A stretch of DNA of 64,000 nt from assembly GCA_964619265.1 (NCBI GenBank), contig CAZUCE010000019.1, forward strand, positions 1-64,000, given 5' to 3'. Within the stretch, counting starts at the first letter, position 1. Every line of letters begins with the position of its first letter. The notes under the pieces are model-generated. The model was not told where the DNA came from. It saw nothing but the letters and a program-made list of their open reading frames with translations, and ran no database searches. The DNA is from CAZUCE01 sp964619265. GTDB taxonomy: Bacteria > Planctomycetota > UBA1135 > GCA-002686595. The position numbers and the translations under genes were made by a program. This document shows positions 45,897 to 54,403 of the stretch, one piece after another.

Positions 45897-46887
45897 ACCA
45901 AGCGGCCGCCTCCAGGGCGGCGTAGGTCAGAATCAAATCGGCGCCGGCCCGGCGAATGCCGAGCAGAGCTTCGAGCTGGCAGGCGCGTTCGTCGAGCCAA
46001 CCCCGTTCGGCCGCTGCCTTCAGCTGGGCGTACTCGCCGGAGACTTGGTAGGCGGCGACCGGCAAGGTCGTGGCGGCACGCAATTCAGAAATCACGTCGA
46101 GGTAGGGCCCGGCCGGCTTGACCATGACCAGGTCGGCGCCCTCGGACTCGTCCAGGAACAGCTCGCGCAGCGCTTCGCGGCGATTGCCCGGATCCATCTG
46201 ATAGGTCTTCTTGTCGCCGGCGCGCGGGGCCGAATCCAGGGCTTCCCGGAACGGTCCGTAGTAAGCCGAGGCGTACTTGGCGGTGTAGGCCAGAATTTGG
46301 GTGTGGGTGTGTCCGGCGAGCTCGAGAGCCTCCCGGATGGCCCCCACCCGGCCGTCCATCATGTCGCTGGGGGCGACGGTATCGGCACCAGCATCGGCAT
46401 GGAGGACAGCCTGGCGACAAAGAACCTCGACCGTTTCGTCGTTCAGAATCTCGCCCGTGTCGGAGACCAAACCGTCGTGCCCGTCCGCGGAATACGGATC
46501 GAGGGCCACGTCGGTCACGACCGGCAAATCCGGGAACTCGGCCTTGAGGCGGCGGACCGTCCGGGGGACCAAGCCCTCCGGATCCAAGGCTGCCCCGGCG
46601 GTTTTGGTTTTGAGGCTCTCGGGAAGCGCGGGGAACAGGCAGATGCCTGCCAAACCGGCCTCTGCGGCCCGCTGAGCCTCGCGAAGCAGCCCACTCGGCC
46701 CCAGCCGGGCGTGCCCGGGCAAGGCCCCGATCGGTTGATCCTCCGCTCGATCGTGGATGAAAAGCGGCAGCATCAGCCGCTCGGGACCCAGCTGGGTCTC
46801 GGCCAGGACGGCCCGGGACCGGGGGTTTTTGCGATGACGGCGGGGGCGAAGACCCTGGGGAGCGGAATCGGAGGAAGGCGGCTGCAT
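45883..46887 (-). CDS. hemB: Delta-aminolevulinic acid dehydratase (porphobilinogen synthase)
   Basis: Second common enzyme of tetrapyrrole synthesis: two 5-aminolevulinate to porphobilinogen. The 334-aa product is of normal length. Catalytic lysines are Lys204 in YTAKYAS and Lys257 in MVKPAG. The metal region is DVALDPYSADGHDG (126-139) with Asp in place of the zinc-binding Cys of E. coli HemB, so this is probably the magnesium-using, zinc-independent type. The start at 46887 fits the N-terminal arm. The 3' end overlaps the TPR-like gene by 14 bp. Confidence 0.96.
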   Translation of the reverse strand: MQPPSSDSAPQGLRPRRHRKNPRSRAVLAETQLGPERLMLPLFIHDRAEDQPIGALPGHARLGPSGLLREAQRAAEAGLAGICLFPALPESLKTKTAGAALDPEGLVPRTVRRLKAEFPDLPVVTDVALDPYSADGHDGLVSDTGEILNDETVEVLCRQAVLHADAGADTVAPSDMMDGRVGAIREALELAGHTHTQILAYTAKYASAYYGPFREALDSAPRAGDKKTYQMDPGNRREALRELFLDESEGADLVMVKPAGPYLDVISELRAATTLPVAAYQVSGEYAQLKAAAERGWLDERACQLEALLGIRRAGADLILTYAALEAAAWFKEG

Positions 46888-47060
46888 GAGGGCAGCTTAA
46901 GTCCCCATGGAGGTGAGAACAGCGTCCCGGTCATGGACCCGCCCGGATGCTCTACCTATCCTGTTTGCCCTTCGAGAGCCGTTTCGGACCCCCGAGCGGC
47001 CCCCGGCTGCCTCTGCCGGCCTCTCCCCCTCTGGCCTTCGGCCCCAAGGACCGCCCCCCA

Positions 47061-49097
47061 ATGCTGTATATCGCCATCGCCGCCGCCTTATTCGGCCTCT
47101 TCATCGCGTTCAAGTTGTTCGGCGAAATCATGAGCGAGGACGCCGGCACCGAAAAGATGCAGGCGATTTCGCGCCAGGTTCAGGAAGGTGCCGCCGCGTT
47201 CTTGCGCGCTGAGTACCGCTGGCTCACCGTCTTCGTGATCGTCGTCGCCACCATCATGGTTTTCTCCGATGGCCTCGGCGCCAAGACGGCCGTCGCGTTC
47301 GTCGCGGGTGCCGCAGCCTCGGGAGCCGCCGGTTACTTCGGCATGCACACCGCAACGCGCGCCGCGGTCCGTACCACCCAAGCCGCGACGAAGGGACTTG
47401 CTCCCGCCCTCGGAATCGCGTTCAACTCCGGCGCCGTCATGGGAATGAGCGTCGTGGGCCTCGCGCTGCTTGGCCTCTCGATCTTCACGATCGCCTACAA
47501 CCCCGGCGGTGAATTCACCAACCTCGGGCTGAGCCAGGTCCTGGGCTTCAGTTTTGGTGCTTCCTCCATCGCCCTGTTCAGCCGCGTGGGTGGCGGTATT
47601 TTCACCAAAGCCGCGGACGTTGGAGCTGACCTGGTCGGCAAGATCGAAGCCGGCATCCCCGAGGACGACCCCCGCAACCCGGGCACCATCGCGGACAACG
47701 TCGGCGACAACGTGGGCGATGTCGCCGGCATGGGCGCCGACCTGTTCGAGTCCTATGTGGGTTCGATCGTGGCCACGATGATCCTGGGCGTGGCCACCTT
47801 CAGCGGCGCGGAGCACGTGAAGGGGATGGTGTTGTTCCCGATGTTCATCGCCGCAATTGGAATCGTGGCGTCCTTCATCGGAACGCTGTTCGTGAAGGCC
47901 GACGACGAGCACCACCTCCACAACGCTCTGTTCAAGGGCCTTCTGGTCGCCAGTGGTGTTGTGGTCGCGGGGACCTTCCTCGGCCAACTGGTGTTCTCCT
48001 TCCCCGAAGGCGTTTCGGGCATGAACCTGTTCCTGGCGGTCGTCATCGGCCTCGCGGTCGGCGTCGTCGTTGGAAAGATCACCGAGTACTACACCGGCAC
48101 CGGCACCAGCCCGGTGAAGAACATCGCGCTTCAGTCCGAGACCGGCGCCGCGACGAACATCATCCACGGCCTTGCCACGGGCATGGAATCGGTCGCCCTC
48201 CCGGTGCTCGTGATCTGCCTCGGCATCTTCGGCGCCTACTCGGCGGGAGCCGGCGGCACCGTCGACTACGGCGTCTACTGCATTGCGCTGGCCGCGGTCG
48301 GCATGCTCTCGACCCTCGGCATCTCACTGGGTGTGGACGCCTACGGCCCGGTCGCCGACAACGCCGGTGGACTGGCCGAAATGGCCGAACTGCCCCCGGA
48401 GGTTCGCGAGCGCACCGACGCCCTGGACGCCGTGGGCAACACGACAGCCGCCATCGGTAAGGGCTTTGCCATCGGTTCGGCTGCGCTGACCGCACTTGCC
48501 ATGTTCAGCGCGTTCAAAGCCGAAGCTGCCTCGAGCGCGGGCTTCAGCCTCGACATCTCGAACGTCAACGTGATGCTCGGCCTGCTGATCGGTGGCATGC
48601 TGCCGTTCCTGTTCAGCGCCATGACCATGCGCGCGGTGGGCAACGCAGCGAACAAGATGGTCGAGGAGATTCGCCGTCAGTTCCGGGAGATCCCGGGCCT
48701 CAAGGAAGGCAACGCCGAACCCGACGCAGCCCGCTGCGTCGAGATCTCGACGGCCGGTTCCTTGCGCCAGATGGTGGCTCCCGGCGCCCTCGCGATCGCT
48801 GCGCCGATCGTCGTTGGGTTCTGGAGCGTCAACGCCCTCGGCGGCATGCTCGCCGGCGCGCTCATCACCGGCGTCATGATGGCGATCTTCATGGCCAATG
48901 CCGGCGGTGCCTGGGACAACGCCAAGAAGTACATCGAAGGCGGTGCCCACGGCGGCAAGGGCTCGGACGCCCACAAGTCCGCGGTCGTCGGCGACACCGT
49001 TGGAGACCCGTTCAAGGACACCTCTGGACCGTCCCTGAACATCCTTATCAAACTCATGACCGTGGTGGGACTCGTGTTCCTGCCGCTCTTCCTGTAA
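47061..49097 (+). CDS. hppA: K+-dependent membrane-bound pyrophosphatase
   Basis: Integral membrane protein of 678 aa that couples pyrophosphate hydrolysis to proton or sodium transport. About sixteen membrane segments are visible. The acidic pyrophosphate site includes DVGADLVGKIE and DNVGDNVGDVAGMGADLFES near residues 190-230. GNTTAAIGKGF near residue 460 has Ala where the K+-independent class has Lys, which points to the K+-dependent class. Pumped ion cannot be told. AAGGA lies 10 nt before the ATG at 47061; a longer frame that starts at 46947 has no membrane-protein character and is discarded. Confidence 0.96.
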   Translation: MLYIAIAAALFGLFIAFKLFGEIMSEDAGTEKMQAISRQVQEGAAAFLRAEYRWLTVFVIVVATIMVFSDGLGAKTAVAFVAGAAASGAAGYFGMHTATRAAVRTTQAATKGLAPALGIAFNSGAVMGMSVVGLALLGLSIFTIAYNPGGEFTNLGLSQVLGFSFGASSIALFSRVGGGIFTKAADVGADLVGKIEAGIPEDDPRNPGTIADNVGDNVGDVAGMGADLFESYVGSIVATMILGVATFSGAEHVKGMVLFPMFIAAIGIVASFIGTLFVKADDEHHLHNALFKGLLVASGVVVAGTFLGQLVFSFPEGVSGMNLFLAVVIGLAVGVVVGKITEYYTGTGTSPVKNIALQSETGAATNIIHGLATGMESVALPVLVICLGIFGAYSAGAGGTVDYGVYCIALAAVGMLSTLGISLGVDAYGPVADNAGGLAEMAELPPEVRERTDALDAVGNTTAAIGKGFAIGSAALTALAMFSAFKAEAASSAGFSLDISNVNVMLGLLIGGMLPFLFSAMTMRAVGNAANKMVEEIRRQFREIPGLKEGNAEPDAARCVEISTAGSLRQMVAPGALAIAAPIVVGFWSVNALGGMLAGALITGVMMAIFMANAGGAWDNAKKYIEGGAHGGKGSDAHKSAVVGDTVGDPFKDTSGPSLNILIKLMTVVGLVFLPLFL

Positions 49098-49124
49098 CGG
49101 CAAACAACCGCCGAAGGGGCTGGG

Positions 49125-49544
49125 GTGGAATCCCCGGCCCGGAGGACCACCATCGAATCCAAACAGCTCGCCGCCGCCTGCGCTCAACTTCTCGACGAGA
49201 AGAAGGGCGATGGCATCGAGGTCATCTCCGTTGCCGAGCGTCTCAAGGTCGCGGACTACTTTGTCGTGGCGAGTGGGACCAGTCGGGCCCACGTCAAGGC
49301 GATGTACGACGAACTCCACGTCCGCCTGAAGGCGGCCGGTGAGCGTCACCAACGCCCCGAGGGCACCGAACTTGGCTGGTGGATCGTGATCGACTACGGC
49401 GACGTCATCGTTCACCTGCTCCAGCCCGAGGCCCGCGAGTACTACGACATCGAACGGCTCTACGGCGACTGCCCGCGCGTGGACTGGTCCCAGCTCCCCG
49501 TGGTCGACCTGCCCGAACCCAGCACGCGGATCCGCGGCGAGTAA
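49125..49544 (+). CDS. rsfS: Ribosome silencing factor RsfS (Iojap family)
   Basis: Binds ribosomal protein L14 on the large subunit and blocks subunit joining in slow growth. The 139-aa product has the family core: LLDEKKGDGIEVISV, ADYFVVASGTSRAHVKAM, and GWWIVIDYGDVIVHLLQPEAREYYDIERLYGD. Two starts are possible: GTG at 49125, behind AAGGGG, and ATC at 49152, which has a perfect GGAGG 6 nt upstream and gives the length usual for the family. GTG is used here. It lies 27 bp after hppA on the same strand. Confidence 0.92.
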   Translation: MESPARRTTIESKQLAAACAQLLDEKKGDGIEVISVAERLKVADYFVVASGTSRAHVKAMYDELHVRLKAAGERHQRPEGTELGWWIVIDYGDVIVHLLQPEAREYYDIERLYGDCPRVDWSQLPVVDLPEPSTRIRGE

Positions 49545-49956
49545 CAGACCCAACCGGCGCAAAGAGGACTCCCCCTCCAAGCAGAGCGCGGCCCGCCGAC
49601 CCCCAAACGGGCTCGGCGGGCCGCGCTCGCTTGATTGGCCCCAACTGGCAGCAGAGTTTCACCTAGCTGCCTGCGCCCAAAGCCCCGCCCGCGCCAGCGC
49701 GCCCCAAGCCCGGGCCTGGCCGGCGCTGCACCCCCTCCAAGACCGGCCAGCTTCCAAGAGCAAGGTTGGGCCTCGCCAGGACGGATTTCGGGTCCCAGTT
49801 CCCCGGCGAATCACCCCAACCAGGCGGCCCTGCAACCCGTCCTGGCACCAAAGGGGTGCCTAGGGAGGTTTTTGGGAGGTTTCTTGGCGTTCCAGGGGAC
49901 TCGCACCGCTTGACCCTATAGAGAACTTGCCTTCTGTGCCCCTCCTTGAACGCCCC
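49545..49956. other. 412-bp intergenic region between rsfS and the FG-GAP protein
   Basis: No credible gene is seen on either strand. It holds the terminator hairpin at 49585-49627, and near 49862-49885 a short direct repeat GGGAGGTTT (two copies about 12 nt apart). TTGACCCTATAG at 49910-49921 is a possible promoter segment for the FG-GAP gene but is too short to count as a -35/-10 pair. Confidence 0.5.
49585..49627 (+). terminator. Long GC-rich hairpin after rsfS
   Basis: A 15-bp perfect inverted repeat, arms 49585-49599 and 49613-49627, with a 13-nt loop, 40 nt past the rsfS stop. The following CGCTTGATTGG is only weakly T-rich. It is the likely terminator of the hppA-rsfS unit. Confidence 0.65.
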
Positions 49957-52692
49957 ATGCTTGAATTTTGTTTTTTGCCCGCAGCCTTCGCTCTTGCGCC
50001 GCAAAACGACCTGTTTGATTTGCCACAGCAGGATCCACGCTTGACGGAGCTTTTGGGCGTCGAAGACATCGACCAGGACGGAGATCCCGACTTCCTCGTC
50101 CCGGTTCCGAATCCGAATCCGGGGGGCCAGGTGTTCGGGATGGGCTGGCTGCTGAACGACGGAACCGGAGAGCTGCAAACCGGGCCCATCACGAACTTTG
50201 TCTATCCGCCGCCTGCCACCCCGCTCGGCCCGAGCACTGCGTTCTTTCTGCTGACCCCTCCAGCTACTGGTGACTTCGACGGGGACGGAAACCAGGACAT
50301 CGCGTATACGCGCAACAACTCCAACCCTCCTCCCCCGTTCGGCGTCGGCCCTGTCTATGCGATCGGCGTGTTCTTCACGGACGGAACTGGAGCGACGAGC
50401 AGCTCGTGGGTCGGCGAGGACAATCCCTCGAGCGACCTCTTCCTGATCGGAGCAGGTCAAGCCGATGCCGACGCCGCCGAAGAGCTGCTGGTGGTCGTGG
50501 TCAACGGGAATTTTCAGCGCCTGCAGTGGCTGGATTGGACAGGAGCCCGACTGGAGCTCCTGTCCGAGATCATGATCGAAGGGAATCCCGAGACCATCAA
50601 ACTGGCGGATTTCAACGGGGATGGAATCTCCGACATCGCGCGCGTCTCGGACGCGCTCGGAGTCCTGAACATCGCAACGACCCTGCCGGGCGGAATTCTC
50701 ACCCAAGGAGTCGATGTGACGCTTCCGGCCGCGGCAACGGGCGAGCGATCGGCTCTTGTTCCCGCTGACTACGACGGCGACGGAGACTCGGATTTGATGC
50801 ACCTGGGTTGGAACGAGGGCAGCGATTTTGGATTCCTCCACCTGTTGGACAACCAAAACGGCTTGTTCGCCTCGCAACCAGTTCAGGCATTCTCCGAACC
50901 CAACGCGCTGGAGAGGACAAGCAATGGGCTGGCCTACCCGTCCGCCAGTGGAACGGGATCCGATGTGATCGCCATCGACGAGGACGGAGTCCACACGCAC
51001 TTCGTTCGCAGTGTCGGCGGCTTGTTCACCGCCCAAAATAGTACGTGCCTCGGCAGTTCGTCCTGGACCGAGCCTCGGCCCCTCGACTTGAACGGCGACG
51101 GAAACCTGGACCTAGCGGCGCAGTTTTTTGAGATCGGCGACGGGGGCCCGCCCGGTATGCCGGTGCAGCCAGCCACAGGAATCGAGACCTTCTTGAATCT
51201 GCGCCCGGCGGACGTCGACGGAGACGGTGACACCGATGTGGTCGTCCGGCAGCCCAGTGAGGCTTCCCCGGTCGCTCTGTCGCTGAACCGCGGGGACGGG
51301 ACCTTTGAATCCTCGAGCCAAGAACTGCCCGCCCCGCCTCCGTTTCCCGGCGGCACGGCCAGCTACTCGCGCACCATCGCCCAGGCCGATTTCGATGGCG
51401 ACGGTGCCGAAGAGCTGCTGGTTCGCTATTCCGTGCAGGCCGAGGGAACCACAACGCTGATCGCAGAGGCAACTCACCTGCTCGAATTCAAGGCGAGCAA
51501 CGGGGGCTCTTGGATCGACCTGGGACCCGCAACTTCAGGCGCCCTCGCTCAATCGGCAGACAACATTCCCCTCCCGCCGATCTTCTTTCAGTACGGCCTC
51601 TTCCCCCAGTTCTTTCCCTGGGGGGCCGCTGACGCAGACGGCGACGGCGACTTGGACATCCTGGTCCCCAGCGGTATTTGGAGGAACGATGGCACGGGTT
51701 TCTTCAGCGCTTCGAATCTGGCATTCGACATGGCTGCTCCCGGATTTCAGGGATTCCTGCGCGCCATGGATGCCGCGGACGTGGACGCAGACGGCGATCT
51801 GGACCTGCTCGCTCTTCGCGTGATCGACCAGGAACCCGCTCAAGTCGAGTTGCTGCGCCGCAACGGAACTTCTTACACCTCCGAGTTTCTGTTCGAGCCG
51901 CAGAACGCCAACCAGTTCTACCGGCTCGAGTTCCGCGACCTGGACGACGATGGTGATCCTGACGTGCTGGGGTCCCAAAACGACCTGGAGTGGCTCGCGA
52001 ATCATGGCGGCAGTTTCAACGGAGTCCTGCGCCAGCAGAGCGAGGTAAACCAGGATCCCGGGAGCATCTTCTCTGGCGACGTAAACAACGACGGAACGCC
52101 CGATCTCGTTTTCCTGTCCGACTCACGCGAAGTGCGCCACCTACGGCTTGCGGGACCGGACCTACTGTTTGTTCCCGTTACTTCCTATGCGTTGCCCTTC
52201 GGGGCCGGCTACTCAAGTTTGCTCGACTCGGACCAGGATGGCGACTTGGACTTGGTCGGGCTGAGCTACACCCCAGGAACCGCAGCGGATCCCGCCATCT
52301 CCGGCGCCATCTCCCAGTTCGGAGCAGGCACCGCGATGTCCGGTGGCTCTGGGCCGGTCCTCGGTGCGGCCGGCCCCCTGCAGTCGGGGGTCGCGGCCGA
52401 GCTGCGATTGATCGAAGCCGAAGCGGGCAGCCAAGCGTTCCTGCTGATCGGCTCCGCAGCCACCTCGATTCCGAACGCGCCGCTTCCGGGTTTGACACAG
52501 CTGGTTGGCGGCTCGGTGTTTCTCGGACCGTTCCCCGTGACCACTGCGCCGGGGGCCTCCGGCGAGGGTGAAGTTCGCTTGCCGATCCCCACCGGTAGCT
52601 TCTTGGTCGGCATCGAGCTGTTCCTCCAGGGATTCACGGCCGGCATCGACGTCGGAGCCTCCAACGGATTGCGCCTACAGTTCGGAGCCTAG
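49957..52692 (+). CDS. FG-GAP/VCBS-repeat secreted protein with C-terminal module
   Basis: Secreted protein of 911 aa made of calcium-binding beta-propeller repeats. Loops of the D-x-D-G-D-x-D type are seen about ten times (DIDQDGDPDFLV, DFDGDGNQDIAY, DFNGDGISDIAR, DYDGDGDSDLMH, DLNGDGNLDLAA, DVDGDGDTDVVV, DFDGDGAEELLV, DADGDGDLDILV, DLDDDGDPDVLG, DSDQDGDLDLVG), about 50-110 residues apart. The last ~90 residues form a separate beta-rich module (LGPFPVTTAPG, LFLQGFTAGIDV), of a type common at the end of secreted planctomycete proteins, possibly a sorting domain. Signal peptide is short (MLEFCFLPAAFALAPQ). ATG 49957 is used; TTG at 49927 adds ten residues. Confidence 0.8.
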   Translation: MLEFCFLPAAFALAPQNDLFDLPQQDPRLTELLGVEDIDQDGDPDFLVPVPNPNPGGQVFGMGWLLNDGTGELQTGPITNFVYPPPATPLGPSTAFFLLTPPATGDFDGDGNQDIAYTRNNSNPPPPFGVGPVYAIGVFFTDGTGATSSSWVGEDNPSSDLFLIGAGQADADAAEELLVVVVNGNFQRLQWLDWTGARLELLSEIMIEGNPETIKLADFNGDGISDIARVSDALGVLNIATTLPGGILTQGVDVTLPAAATGERSALVPADYDGDGDSDLMHLGWNEGSDFGFLHLLDNQNGLFASQPVQAFSEPNALERTSNGLAYPSASGTGSDVIAIDEDGVHTHFVRSVGGLFTAQNSTCLGSSSWTEPRPLDLNGDGNLDLAAQFFEIGDGGPPGMPVQPATGIETFLNLRPADVDGDGDTDVVVRQPSEASPVALSLNRGDGTFESSSQELPAPPPFPGGTASYSRTIAQADFDGDGAEELLVRYSVQAEGTTTLIAEATHLLEFKASNGGSWIDLGPATSGALAQSADNIPLPPIFFQYGLFPQFFPWGAADADGDGDLDILVPSGIWRNDGTGFFSASNLAFDMAAPGFQGFLRAMDAADVDADGDLDLLALRVIDQEPAQVELLRRNGTSYTSEFLFEPQNANQFYRLEFRDLDDDGDPDVLGSQNDLEWLANHGGSFNGVLRQQSEVNQDPGSIFSGDVNNDGTPDLVFLSDSREVRHLRLAGPDLLFVPVTSYALPFGAGYSSLLDSDQDGDLDLVGLSYTPGTAADPAISGAISQFGAGTAMSGGSGPVLGAAGPLQSGVAAELRLIEAEAGSQAFLLIGSAATSIPNAPLPGLTQLVGGSVFLGPFPVTTAPGASGEGEVRLPIPTGSFLVGIELFLQGFTAGIDVGASNGLRLQFGA

Positions 52693-52721
52693 CGCTCCTA
52701 AAACGTAGCGCTCCTAAAACA
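52690..52721. repeat. 16-bp tandem duplication over a stop codon
   Basis: TAGCGCTCCTAAAACG at 52690-52705 is followed directly by a second copy (52706-52721, last base differs). The first base triplet is the TAG stop of the FG-GAP gene. Confidence 0.9.
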
Positions 52722-52757
52722 TGGAGCTCGGCAGCCAGCTCCTTTGAACGAATCGAA

Positions 52758-52791
52758 CGGCCCGCCGGAATTTGAATTCCGGCGGGCCGTA
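52758..52791. terminator. Bidirectional terminator hairpin
   Basis: A 16-bp perfect inverted repeat (arms 52758-52773 and 52776-52791) with a 2-nt loop lies between the FG-GAP gene and the convergent slyD. On the minus strand TCGATTCGTTC follows. It is placed to serve both genes. Confidence 0.8.
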
Positions 52792-52817
52792 GGGCGAGCT
52801 CAAGGGGGGAAGGCCGA

Positions 52818-53330
52818 TCAGTGCTGGTGACCGCCGGGTCCGTGGGCGTGCTTGTGCTCGCGCTCTTCGCCCGTGGCTTCGCGGATGCCGTAGATGTAGA
52901 TCTCGAAGTGAAGCGTCTTCCCGGCCAGCGGATGGTTGTGGTCGATGATGATCTCGTCGCCCTCCACGGCGCCCACGCGCAGATGCTGCTGGAGACCGTC
53001 GGGGGTGCGGGCCGTGAAGACCATCCCGGGCTGGATGTCGGCTCCTTCAGGGAACTTTGCGCGGGGCACGCGCTCGTTCTTCTCCGCATCGATCGCGCCG
53101 TAGCCGTCCTCGGGAGCCACCGAGAGCTTGACCGTCGAGCCCCGCTTGGCGCCCAACAGGCCCTTGTCGAGGCCCGGGACGATGTTGCCGGCGCCCTGGA
53201 GGAAGATCAGCGGGCGCTCTTGGCCCTTGTTCGTATCCAGCGTGTTCCCGTCGTCGTCGGTGAGGGTGTAGTAGACGGCGACGACGTTGCCCTCCGCCAC
53301 GGTGGAGAGGGTCTTGGACTTAGGAGCCAT
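52818..53330 (-). CDS. slyD: SlyD-type FKBP peptidyl-prolyl isomerase
   Basis: FKBP-type prolyl isomerase and chaperone, 170 aa. It has the SlyD order: FKBP strand VVAVYYTLTDDDGNTLD, the catalytic core FLQGAGNIVPGLDKGLLGAKRG, the insert-in-flap region (about 80-130) with DIIIDHNHPLAGKTLHFEI-like FKBP end, and a His-rich tail (HKHAHGPGGHQH), the nickel-binding feature of SlyD. It could help fold proteins or supply nickel to metalloenzymes. It ends 27 bp from the bidirectional terminator. The start is ATG at 53330. Confidence 0.93.
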   Translation of the reverse strand: MAPKSKTLSTVAEGNVVAVYYTLTDDDGNTLDTNKGQERPLIFLQGAGNIVPGLDKGLLGAKRGSTVKLSVAPEDGYGAIDAEKNERVPRAKFPEGADIQPGMVFTARTPDGLQQHLRVGAVEGDEIIIDHNHPLAGKTLHFEIYIYGIREATGEEREHKHAHGPGGHQH

Positions 53331-53720
53331 GGGAGGAGCCTGGAGCAGGGAGGTTGGAATGGAGGGCGCCGAGGGGCGGTCCCCCGGGCGCTGTGCCGGT
53401 CTCCGGCATGCTACGGCTCGTTCGGCCCGCGTCTAGCAGGTGCCTGGCCTAGGTGTTGCGGCGGCAGGCCAGGCCCGGGCCAGGTCTCGCGGCCCAACTC
53501 CGCGCCCAGCGGCCCCCCGGAATCGTCGTTCACAGGGCCCAGGGGCTTTGCAGAGCCGGCCTGGATCGGCATACTTCTCGGCCCGAAATACCGGACTCTC
53601 CCTCCCGAGGCCCCCCGTCCCGCGAAGCCCGCGTGGTGGACCCTCTCGCAGAGTTCGCTCCTTCCCGAGCTAGACCAACGCCCGCCCCCGGGCCTGCAAC
53701 TCAACCCTGAGCATCTCTCC
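53331..53720. other. 390-bp intergenic region between slyD and rpsN
   Basis: Divergent promoter region; I see no gene. A possible promoter for rpsN is TTGCAG (53558) and TACT (53581) about 18 nt apart, weak. I looked for an inverted-repeat zinc-regulator (Zur) box and did not find a convincing one. Confidence 0.5.
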
Positions 53721-54026
53721 GTGGCCAAGACCAGCGCGATCAACAAGAACAACCGCCGCAAGGCGCGCTCCGAAGCGACCTACGAGCGCCGCCAGGAGAT
53801 GGTAAAGCGGCTCAAGAACCCCGACACCTCCTATGAGGAGCGTCAGGAGATCTACCTGCGTTTGAGCAAGATGGGCCGCGACGCGAGCCCCACCCGCCAC
53901 CGCGGTCGCTGCCAGCTCACCGGCCGTCCCCGTGGCAACTATCAGAAGTTCCAGATCTCGCGCAACATGTTCCGCGAACTGGCCCTGCTCGGTCACATTC
54001 CCGGCGTCCGCAAGGCTTCCTGGTAG
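53721..54026 (+). CDS. rpsN: 30S ribosomal protein S14 (zinc-independent type)
   Basis: Ribosomal protein uS14 of the small subunit, 101 aa. The family block RCQLTGRPRGNYQKFQISRNMFRELALLGHIPGVRKASW is clear. The longer, zinc-independent form lacks the C-x2-C...C-x2-C zinc ribbon of the short form. The GTG at 53721 gives the expected (V)AKTSAINKNNRR start. It is followed 29 bp on by the gene for the zinc-independent L31. In many bacteria such Cys-free copies are made under zinc starvation, but here they may simply be the main copies. Confidence 0.95.
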   Translation: MAKTSAINKNNRRKARSEATYERRQEMVKRLKNPDTSYEERQEIYLRLSKMGRDASPTRHRGRCQLTGRPRGNYQKFQISRNMFRELALLGHIPGVRKASW

Positions 54027-54055
54027 TCCCCCACGAACTCAACTACGGCACCGCC

Positions 54056-54301
54056 ATGAAGAAGGAAATCCACCCCGACTACCGCGAAGTGGTCTTCCGC
54101 GACGTTTCGTCCGGAACGAACTACCTCACGCGCTCGACGATCCGCACCAACGAGACCATCACCTGGGAGGACGGGAACGAGTACCCGCTCTACAAGGTCA
54201 ACGTCTCCGCGTCGTCGCACCCGTTCTACACCGGCCAAAACCAGCTCCTCGATACCGCTGGGCGGGTCGAGAAGTTCCGCAAGCGCTTCAAGCGCGGCTA
54301 A
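54056..54301 (+). CDS. rpmE2: 50S ribosomal protein L31 type B
   Basis: Ribosomal protein bL31, type B (no zinc-binding Cys), 81 aa. MKKEIHPDYREVVFRDVSSG, ITWEDGNEYPLYKVNVSASSHPFYTG and the basic end KRFKRG are typical. It forms an operon with rpsN. No zinc-binding cysteine is present. The gene is followed by a long hairpin terminator. Confidence 0.95.
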   Translation: MKKEIHPDYREVVFRDVSSGTNYLTRSTIRTNETITWEDGNEYPLYKVNVSASSHPFYTGQNQLLDTAGRVEKFRKRFKRG

Positions 54302-54319
54302 CCGGCGGAGGGCAGCACC

Positions 54320-54358
54320 ACGGCCCCGGAGGATCCCGAACGGATCTTCCGGGGCCGT
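54320..54358 (+). terminator. Long hairpin terminator after rpmE2
   Basis: A 17-bp inverted repeat (arms 54320-54336 and 54342-54358) with one G-U pair and a 5-nt loop, 18 nt past the rpmE2 stop. Only TTCG-type residues follow on the plus strand. Confidence 0.65.
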
Positions 54359-54403
54359 TCGCATTCCAGGCGAGGGCGCACCGGCTGGTAGGCTTGAAAT
54401 GTG

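Noticed and set aside
47088..49580. Long minus-strand open frames opposite hppA and rsfS
   Set aside because: Rich in His, Asp and Gly with no hydrophobic core; they mirror the membrane-protein codons on the other strand.
49663..51036. Long open frame (457 codons) opposite the FG-GAP gene on the minus strand
   Set aside because: It is antisense to the Asp/Gly-rich repeats, whose regular codons keep the reverse frame open. No domain or signal is visible.
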